Source of the DNA: Azospirillum rugosum
GTDB taxonomy: Bacteria > Pseudomonadota > Alphaproteobacteria > Azospirillales > Azospirillaceae
Direction: 5' to 3'
Assembly (NCBI RefSeq): GCF_017876155.1
Contig: NZ_JAGINP010000004.1
Coordinates: 124,001 to 188,000, forward strand
Length of the DNA stretch: 64,000 bases
In this document: positions 52,367 to 59,325 of the stretch, piece by piece
Position numbering within the stretch: the stretch's first letter is position 1
How the letters are laid out: every line of letters begins with the position of its first letter
Notes under the pieces: generated by a model
The model's input: only the letters and a program-made list of their open reading frames with translations
Databases searched by the model: none
What the model was told of the DNA's origin: nothing
Made by a program: the position numbers and the translations under genes

Positions 52367-52912
52367 GTGCAGACCGCCATAAAATGCATCATCACACACT
52401 TTCTGGTTGCCTTGTTGGCCACAACGCCGGCGATAGCCGGCATGGCGTGGCAGGAGGCGGTGGCGCGGCTGGCGCAGGAGCGGACGCAGGCTGAAACCTG
52501 TGCGGCGCTGATCAAGGCGCGCGGCGACGCCCCGGCGCGGGACCGCGCTGCCATGGCCTACGGCGCCGCCAAGGCCGAGGTGGATGGGGTCATCGCCGGC
52601 CTTGTGGCGGCGCTCGCCAAGAATGCCGACCCGACCAGCCTGCGCGACCTGACGCCCCGGCTGGACCGGGCGGCCGGCGGCCGGGAGTCGCTGTGCCGCA
52701 CGGCGCAGTCCCTGGTCCCCGCCGCCCCCGGCGCCAAGGGCGGCCCCGTCGCCGAGATCGTCGGCGCGGTGGTCGAGCCACTGATCGGCGCGATGAAGGA
52801 CCTGCTCATCGACGCGCGGGATCGCGACGCCGCAGCCCGCCGCACCATTCAGACTCAGGTGGAGGCGGCGGCATGGACGCCCTTTTCCGACATAGCCCCC
52901 GCAACCTTCTGA
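52367..52912 (+). CDS. Hypothetical exported protein upstream of the caspase gene
   Basis: A 181-residue protein starting at GTG 52367. A signal peptide (MQTAIKCIITHFLVALLATT to AIAGM) precedes an Ala/Arg-rich helical body (WQEAVARLAQERTQAETC, and KAEVDGVIAGLVAALAKNAD). Two Cys pairs sit near residues 45 and 110. No domain is recognised. Its last 40 bases overlap the start of the caspase gene in another frame, so the two are co-expressed and probably work together in the periplasm. No ribosome-binding site is obvious before the GTG. Confidence 0.6.
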   Translation: MQTAIKCIITHFLVALLATTPAIAGMAWQEAVARLAQERTQAETCAALIKARGDAPARDRAAMAYGAAKAEVDGVIAGLVAALAKNADPTSLRDLTPRLDRAAGGRESLCRTAQSLVPAAPGAKGGPVAEIVGAVVEPLIGAMKDLLIDARDRDAAARRTIQTQVEAAAWTPFSDIAPATF

Positions 52913-55479
52913 CCCGCAGGATCCGCCGCGTCGCCGGCCTCTTGCCCGCGCTGCTGGCGCTGACCCCGCTTCCGGCACTGTCCCAGAGCGACAAGGCCCT
53001 GTACGACCGCCCGACCCTGGTTGTCGATCCCGGCCGGCACACGGCGATCATCAAGCGGGCATCGGTTGACGCTGCCGGGCGTTTCGCCGTCACCGGTTCC
53101 GACGACAAGACCGTGCGCGTGTGGTCGATGGAGGATGGGACGCTCCAGCGCACCATCCGGCTTCCCGCCGGGCCGGGGCATGTCGGTAAGGCCTTTGCTG
53201 TGGCGATCAGCCCGGACGGAAGTCTGATCGTAGTGGGGGGATGGACAGCAGGGAGTGAGGAGTCACAGCAAATTTATATTTTCGACCGTGCCAGTGGCGC
53301 TCTTCTGAAACGCATCGGCGGACTGCCGAACGTGGTCCACCACCTCGTCTTCTCACTCGACGGCCTTTATTTGGCTGCTACGCTGGGGAAGACCGAGGGC
53401 CTGCGGGTTTATGACCGAGCAGCCGATTGGACCGAAATCGCCCGCGACACCGATTATGGTGGAGACAGCTACGGAGCCGCGTTCAGCAAGGACGGACGGC
53501 TAGCCACCGTGAGCTATGATGGACGCATCCGGCTCTACGGCCCTGATTTCGCCAAACCTGTGATTCAGGAGACAAGGGCCGGTCGCCGACCCTACGGTAT
53601 CGCCTTTTCCCCAGACGGCAAGCGGCTGGCAGTTGGTTTCAGAGACTCCGCCAGCGTTGAAATCCTAGATGGCCGCACTCTCGCGCGCCAACCGGGACCG
53701 GATACCAGCGGCATGGGCGATGGCGCCCTTCCCAAGGTGGCTTGGTCGACGGATGGCCGAACGTTGCTGGCTGGCGGAAGCTATATTCGGACGGATGGGA
53801 AGTCCTCATTGGTCACGTGGAGTGGGGCCGGCTGGGCTGAACGCGATGTGCTAACCGCAACTGACGACATCTACACGAGCGTTCTGCCGCTGGCTGGCGG
53901 TGGGATGCTTGTGGCGGCGGCCGATCCTTATTTGGCGTCTCTGAATGCCGACGGCGTGCCGCTTTGGGTGCAAGGTTCGCCCAAAGCGGATTTCAGGATG
54001 CAAAAACGCACACTGTCGGCGTCGGCAGACGGCACAGTGGTAGATTTCGGCTACGAAGTGTGGGGCAAAGCCCCGGTCCGTTTCGATCTGCGCACGTTGC
54101 GCCTGTCCGCAATCAAACAGGACGGTACCACTGTACCACCGCGCCAGACCGGCCTGCCGATCGCGAACTGGGAAGGCAGCGATCACCCCACCCTCGACGG
54201 GATGCCGCTGCCCCTCATTCCCTTCGAGTGGTCGCGCAGCATGGCGATCGCGCCGGACGGGCAAGGCTTCGTGCTCGGGGCCGATTGGTCCCTTCGCGCC
54301 TTTGACGCCAAGGGGCAGCCCCAGTGGTCCCGCCATGTCCCAAGCGTGGTGTGGGCTGTCAACGTCACCGGCGACGGGCGGCTGGTGGTGGCGGCCTACG
54401 CCAACGGCACGATCCGCTGGCACCGGATGGACGATGGGCGCGAACTTCTGGCCTTCATGCCGCTGGTCGACCGGGTGAACTGGGTGGCCTGGACGCCGGA
54501 GGGCTTCTACGCCGCCACACCCGGTGCGCGCGGCGTGCTGAAATGGCACATCAACCACGGCTGGGACGCCGCGGCGGAGGCGATTCCCGTCGCCGACATC
54601 CCCAACCTTTACCGCCCCGACGCCCTGCCCCTGGTGCTGCGGGAGATGGAAACCGCCCGCGCCCTCGGGCTCGCCGACATGGCCGCCGCCCGCGAGGCGG
54701 TGAGGCGCCGCACCGGTGCAGCCCCCGGCGCCCGGCTGCATGTGCTGACCGTGGGCATCGACAATTACGGCGAGAAGGCGAAGGGCCTGGGCCTGACCTA
54801 CGCCGCCAAGGACGCCCGCGACGTCATGGCCGCCCTGGACGGCGAGCAGGGCACGCCCTACGGCAAGGTGCTCGCCCAGTCCCTCACCGACAAGGACGCG
54901 ACGCGGGGCGGCATCCTCGACGCGCTGAGCGCCATGCGGGCGGGGATGCGCGGCAGCGACCCCACGCAGGATCTGGTGGTGATCCTGCTCTCCGGCCACG
55001 GGGCGGTCATCGACGGGGAGTTCCATGTCATCGCCCACGGGGTGGACACCCTCCAACCCTCCCGCATGGCCGCGGCCAGCCTGTCCTTGTCGGAGCTGCG
55101 CCGGCAGGTGGAGCTGCTGGCGCAGAAGGGCCGGGTGCTGCTTCTGCTCGACACCTGCCATTCGGGCGCGGTCGGCGGCACCCGCGCGCCCAACGCCAAG
55201 GCGCTCAGCGCCGCCCTGGCGGGCAGCAACGTCACCGTCATCACCTCGTCGAGCGCCGACCAGAAATCCTACGAGAGCGCCCGCTGGGGCCACGGCGCCT
55301 TCACCTTCGCCCTGCTGGAAGCGTTCGGCAAGGTCGCAGACACCGACCGCAACGGCATGATCAGCGCGTCGGAACTGGTCGCCCATCTGGCGAAGCGCGT
55401 CCCCGACCTGACCGAGGGCGCCCAGACCACCGGCATGGAGATGCGATTCGAATCCGACCTGTTCGCCGCCGGGCTGTGA
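52873..55479 (+). CDS. Secreted WD40-caspase (metacaspase-like) protein
   Basis: An 868-residue protein. A signal peptide (Arg-rich start, hydrophobic to ALPALS near residue 38) is followed by about 580 residues of WD40-type propeller repeats (SDDKTVRVWSMEDGTLQRTI; IAFSPDGKRLAVGFRDSASV) and a C-terminal caspase/peptidase C14 domain (about 610-868). The catalytic pair is in LLSGHGAVID (His709) and LLLDTCHSGAVGG (Cys762); the loop SSSADQKSYE follows. Caspase-fold proteases cut after Asp or Arg/Lys. An extracytoplasmic caspase with a propeller is unusual. The central part (about 53220-54150) has lower GC than its ends, suggesting a different origin. Confidence 0.9.
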   Translation: MDALFRHSPRNLLTRRIRRVAGLLPALLALTPLPALSQSDKALYDRPTLVVDPGRHTAIIKRASVDAAGRFAVTGSDDKTVRVWSMEDGTLQRTIRLPAGPGHVGKAFAVAISPDGSLIVVGGWTAGSEESQQIYIFDRASGALLKRIGGLPNVVHHLVFSLDGLYLAATLGKTEGLRVYDRAADWTEIARDTDYGGDSYGAAFSKDGRLATVSYDGRIRLYGPDFAKPVIQETRAGRRPYGIAFSPDGKRLAVGFRDSASVEILDGRTLARQPGPDTSGMGDGALPKVAWSTDGRTLLAGGSYIRTDGKSSLVTWSGAGWAERDVLTATDDIYTSVLPLAGGGMLVAAADPYLASLNADGVPLWVQGSPKADFRMQKRTLSASADGTVVDFGYEVWGKAPVRFDLRTLRLSAIKQDGTTVPPRQTGLPIANWEGSDHPTLDGMPLPLIPFEWSRSMAIAPDGQGFVLGADWSLRAFDAKGQPQWSRHVPSVVWAVNVTGDGRLVVAAYANGTIRWHRMDDGRELLAFMPLVDRVNWVAWTPEGFYAATPGARGVLKWHINHGWDAAAEAIPVADIPNLYRPDALPLVLREMETARALGLADMAAAREAVRRRTGAAPGARLHVLTVGIDNYGEKAKGLGLTYAAKDARDVMAALDGEQGTPYGKVLAQSLTDKDATRGGILDALSAMRAGMRGSDPTQDLVVILLSGHGAVIDGEFHVIAHGVDTLQPSRMAAASLSLSELRRQVELLAQKGRVLLLLDTCHSGAVGGTRAPNAKALSAALAGSNVTVITSSSADQKSYESARWGHGAFTFALLEAFGKVADTDRNGMISASELVAHLAKRVPDLTEGAQTTGMEMRFESDLFAAGL

Positions 55480-55557
55480 ACGGCACGGCCGGCGGACCAG
55501 CCGATCGGCGTCGCCCGAACCGCGTGATGTGCAGGGAATTTGGGAAATTTGGAAAGT

Positions 55558-55631
55558 TGGTTGGGGGACTAGGATTCGAACCTAGGCTGGCGGAGTCAGA
55601 GTCCGCTGTCCTACCGCTAGACGATCCCCCA
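55558..55631 (-). tRNA. tRNA-Gln (CTG)
   Basis: Reverse-strand tRNA: acceptor TGGGGGA with TCCCCCA, anticodon stem GCGGA/TCCGC with loop CTCTGAC (anticodon CTG), T-arm TTCGAAT. CCA is encoded (55558-55560). Last gene of the cluster. Confidence 0.95.
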
Positions 55632-55632
55632 A

Positions 55633-55707
55633 TGGTGGTCCCGGCTGGGATTGAACCAGCGACCCCTACGATGTCAACGTAGTGCTCTCCCGCTGAGCTA
55701 CAGGACC
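55633..55707 (-). tRNA. tRNA-Val (GAC)
   Basis: Acceptor GGTCCTG with CGGGACC, D-arm TAGCTCAGC, anticodon stem CTACG/CGTAG with loop TTGACAT (anticodon GAC), T-loop TTCAATC. CCA is encoded (55633-55635). Confidence 0.96.
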
Positions 55708-55765
55708 AAACCGCGAGATACCGACAACCAAAAACTGTGGCCACACAGGGTGGCCGAAGAGAAAG

Positions 55766-55842
<77 letters not shown>

Positions 55843-55941
55843 GTCGTAGGCGACCTTCTAAAGAACAAAGACCGCCGAAGCAAGCACTAAATTCAACCTT
55901 ACCAAACTTACTCAAGTCAACCAACCAACCGCCGAAGAAGT

Positions 55942-56017
55942 TGGTGGAGCCGAGGGGGATCGAACCCCTGACCTCCTCATTGCGAACGAGGCGCTCTCCC
56001 AGCTGAGCTACGGCCCC
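55942..56017 (-). tRNA. tRNA-Ala (CGC)
   Basis: Acceptor GGGGCCG with CGGCTCC, anticodon stem CCTCG/TGAGG with loop TTCGCAA (anticodon CGC), T-loop TTCGATC. CCA is encoded (55942-55944). Confidence 0.95.
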
Positions 56018-56018
56018 A

Positions 56019-56093
<75 letters not shown>

Positions 56094-56108
56094 ATCGGCG
56101 GGAGCGGG

Positions 56109-56137
56109 TGAATAGCAATCCCCGGCCCCCCTGTCAA
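56109..56137 (-). promoter_or_regulatory. Promoter of the tRNA cluster
   Basis: On the minus strand TTGACA (complement of 56132-56137) is a perfect -35, followed after 17 bases by TATTCA (56109-56114). It ends 15 bases before tRNA-Thr, as expected for a tRNA promoter. Confidence 0.65.
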
Positions 56138-56160
56138 AGGGGAAAATATCGAAGGAGTGA

Positions 56161-57018
<858 letters not shown>

Positions 57019-57068
57019 CGGAAGCTTGCGTAAAGGGGGCCTTGCGCAAGGGGCCCGCATGACGGCAC

Positions 57069-58421
57069 ATGTCGCGCTCGATTCGCGAGCGACGGGTGGG
57101 CCCTTCCTTGGACGACGTCCTGACCACGGCGCGCGGCCTTCTGGCCGCGCGGCATTACAAGCACGCGCTGCGCCTGCTGGCCTCCTCCGGCCTGGCGGGG
57201 GCGGAGCATGACCGGCTGACCGGCGCCGCGGAGCTTGGCCGGCGCGACCATGCCGCCGCACTCCGCCACCTGCGCCGCGCGCTGGCCCAGGCGCCAGACG
57301 ACCTGGAGACCCTGTTCCACCTCGGCCACGCCGCCCTGGCCGCCGGCGACCGGCTGTACGCCGTCCGCCTGTTCGAGCGCGTGGCCGCCGCCTCCCCCGG
57401 CTTCCCAGGCATTCTTGAGGCGCTGGCCGGCGCCTACCGCCGCGACGCGCTCTACCACGAGGCGCTGCGCGTGACCAATGAGGCGCTGGCCGCGGGCAAC
57501 CGCGGTGCCGACATCCTCTACGAGCGGGCGCTCAGCCTCGCCCATCTCGGCGACGCCGCCGGCGCGCTCGCCACCCACGACGAGCGGCTGGCCGACGATC
57601 CGGAGCACGCCGCGGCCTGGTTCGGCAGCCACGCGGCGGCGCTGGACCTGCACGGGATCGAGGACGCGCTGCGCCGCCTGCGCCGCGCCGCCGACTGTCC
57701 GGGTGCGGCCGGCAAATACTGGGGCTTCCTGTGCGCCTACCTGCGGCTGCTGGGGCGGGACGCGGAGGCCGACGCGCTGTTCGCCGCGAAGGTCGCCGGC
57801 CACCCGAAGCGCCTGCCGCTGGTGGAGGGTGTCGCCGCGCTGCGCCCGCACATGGCCGCCGATGCGCGCCTGTTCGGCGTCGGCGCCAACCTGCTGCGCC
57901 ACGCGCTTGACCTCGCGACGGGGGCGGGGCTGGTGCTGGAGTTCGGTGTCCGCCGCGGCACCTCGATCAACCAGATCGCGGAGGCCGTGCCGGACGACAC
58001 CGTCCATGGCTTCGATTCCTTCGAGGGCCTGCCGGAGGCCTGGGTGAACGAGCCGCAGGGCGTGCTGTCCACCGGCAAGCAGCTGCCGCCGGTGCGGTCC
58101 AACGTCGTGCTGCACGCGGGCTGGTTCGAGGACACGCTGCCGCCCTTCCTGGCGGCGCACGGCGGGCCGGTGCGCTTCGTCAACGTGGACAGCGACATCT
58201 ACTCGTCGGCCAAGACAGTCCTGACCGCGCTCGCCCCCCGTTTTCGGGCCGGCACGGTGCTGGTCTTCGACGAGTTCATCGGGAACCGGACCTGGCGCGA
58301 CGACGAGTTCAAGGCCTTCCAGGAATACGCGGAGGAGCACCGCGCGTCCTACGAGGTCGTTGCCGTCAACCTGTTCACCAAACAGGTGGCGATCCGCCTG
58401 ACGGGGATCGGGAAAGGATAA
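57069..58421 (+). CDS. TPR-repeat protein with C-terminal TylF/MycF-like methyltransferase domain
   Basis: A 450-residue cytoplasmic protein. Residues about 15-240 are helical pairs of TPR type (HYKHALRLLASSGL, DDLETLFHLGHAALAAGDRL, LYERALSLAHLGDAAGALAT). Residues about 260-440 form a class I methyltransferase of the macrocin O-methyltransferase type: LVLEFGVRRGTSINQIAE, VHGFDSFEGLPEAW, FVNVDSDIYSSAKTVL and VLVFDEFIGNRTWRDDEFKA, with the paired Asp residues that bind metal. Substrates are likely sugars or polyketide-like hydroxyl groups; unknown here. The TPR half may choose a protein partner. Confidence 0.85.
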   Translation: MSRSIRERRVGPSLDDVLTTARGLLAARHYKHALRLLASSGLAGAEHDRLTGAAELGRRDHAAALRHLRRALAQAPDDLETLFHLGHAALAAGDRLYAVRLFERVAAASPGFPGILEALAGAYRRDALYHEALRVTNEALAAGNRGADILYERALSLAHLGDAAGALATHDERLADDPEHAAAWFGSHAAALDLHGIEDALRRLRRAADCPGAAGKYWGFLCAYLRLLGRDAEADALFAAKVAGHPKRLPLVEGVAALRPHMAADARLFGVGANLLRHALDLATGAGLVLEFGVRRGTSINQIAEAVPDDTVHGFDSFEGLPEAWVNEPQGVLSTGKQLPPVRSNVVLHAGWFEDTLPPFLAAHGGPVRFVNVDSDIYSSAKTVLTALAPRFRAGTVLVFDEFIGNRTWRDDEFKAFQEYAEEHRASYEVVAVNLFTKQVAIRLTGIGKG

Positions 58422-58440
58422 AATCCCACGTCTGACGCTC

Positions 58441-58539
58441 CGCACAACCGTCATCCCCGCGAAGGCGGGGATCCAGAGCGCTTTGGACACTCATCGGGCT
58501 GCCCTGGATTCCCGCCTTCGCGGGAATGACGATCGTGCG
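58441..58539. repeat. Dispersed 36-base inverted repeat (CCCGC-GAAGG-CGGG core)
   Basis: Arms at 58441-58476 and 58504-58539 match in 32 of 36 positions (CGTCATCCCCGCGAAGGCGG against CCGCCTTCGCGGGAATGACG). This core is widely dispersed in proteobacteria and resembles the Neisseria dRS3 unit. It separates two convergent genes and may end transcription from both sides. Confidence 0.9.
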
Positions 58540-58586
58540 GCTGCGTTGCAGTGGCGCCCCTCTCGGAGGAGGGCTGTCCGCCCTCG

Positions 58587-59060
58587 TTACGACACGATGC
58601 GCCAGGAGCCGTCCGGCTGCTGGCAGGCGGTGCCGTTGGCCTGCTGGGCGCGGCCGTTGACGTAGACGGTCTGCTGGTACTCGCGGCAATAGGCGCCGCT
58701 GCTGTCGCGGCCGTCGCGGACCGGGGTGATGGTGCCGCGGTTGCCCGATTCCGGGTTGTTCCACTGGATGGTCGAGCCGATCGGCGCCGAATAGGCCTGG
58801 CTGGCCGCCTGCTGGGCGTAGCCCTCGTCCGCGCGGTCCAGCGACTGGCCGAGTTCGCTGCCGAGATAGGCGCCGAGCAGGGTGCCGACACCGGTGGTGA
58901 TCAGCTTGCCGGTGCCGCCGCCGAACCGCGAACCGAGCGCGCCGCCCGCAACGGCGCCGCCGACGGTGCCGACGGTCTGCTTGGTTCCGTAGCCGTTGCC
59001 GCTCTGCGAGCAGCCGGCCAGCGACAGGGCGATGATGGCGGTAACAGCGATCTTCTTCAT
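58587..59060 (-). CDS. 17-kDa surface antigen-like lipoprotein (glycine zipper)
   Basis: A 157-residue protein of the Rickettsia 17-kDa antigen family. The lipobox is LSLAGCSQ (Cys near 17), followed by a glycine-zipper domain (TVGGAVAGGALGSRFGGGTG, LLGAYLGSELGQSLDRADEG). The last 45 residues hold CREYQQTVYVNGRAQQANGT and CQQPDGSWRIVS, a C-terminal domain shared with the Gly-rich protein at 24376. ATG 59060 is chosen because AAGAGG is ten bases upstream. It probably sits in the outer membrane. Convergent with the TPR-methyltransferase gene. Confidence 0.88.
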   Translation of the reverse strand: MKKIAVTAIIALSLAGCSQSGNGYGTKQTVGTVGGAVAGGALGSRFGGGTGKLITTGVGTLLGAYLGSELGQSLDRADEGYAQQAASQAYSAPIGSTIQWNNPESGNRGTITPVRDGRDSSGAYCREYQQTVYVNGRAQQANGTACQQPDGSWRIVS

Positions 59061-59222
59061 GGAAAGCATGCCTCTTGGTTCTTTGCGTACGCCTTCAACA
59101 CGCGGGGCGGCCTCTTCTTCCATGGCCTTCTTGCGGTTTCGTGCGCACGGCTCCCGATGCCGCCCCACCTTCGCGGGGGGCGGCGGACGCGGATAGAAAC
59201 ACAGGAAGGCGTGACCGTGGCT

Positions 59223-59256
59223 GTTACCAAAAGCGGCCTCTTGCGTGTTACTAAAA
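59223..59256 (+). promoter_or_regulatory. Pair of GTTACYAAAA direct repeats
   Basis: GTTACCAAAA (59223) and GTTACTAAAA (59247) are 24 bases apart, about 70-100 bases before the beta-helix gene. A related GTTACAAAA lies at 23061. The spacing, about two helical turns, suggests binding sites for a regulator, but this is inference. Confidence 0.35.
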
Positions 59257-59325
59257 TGGCGCACAAATGTCGTACGTCCCTCTCCATGCTCGCGGCTGTT
59301 GAGCACACAATGAGGGAACCAACCG

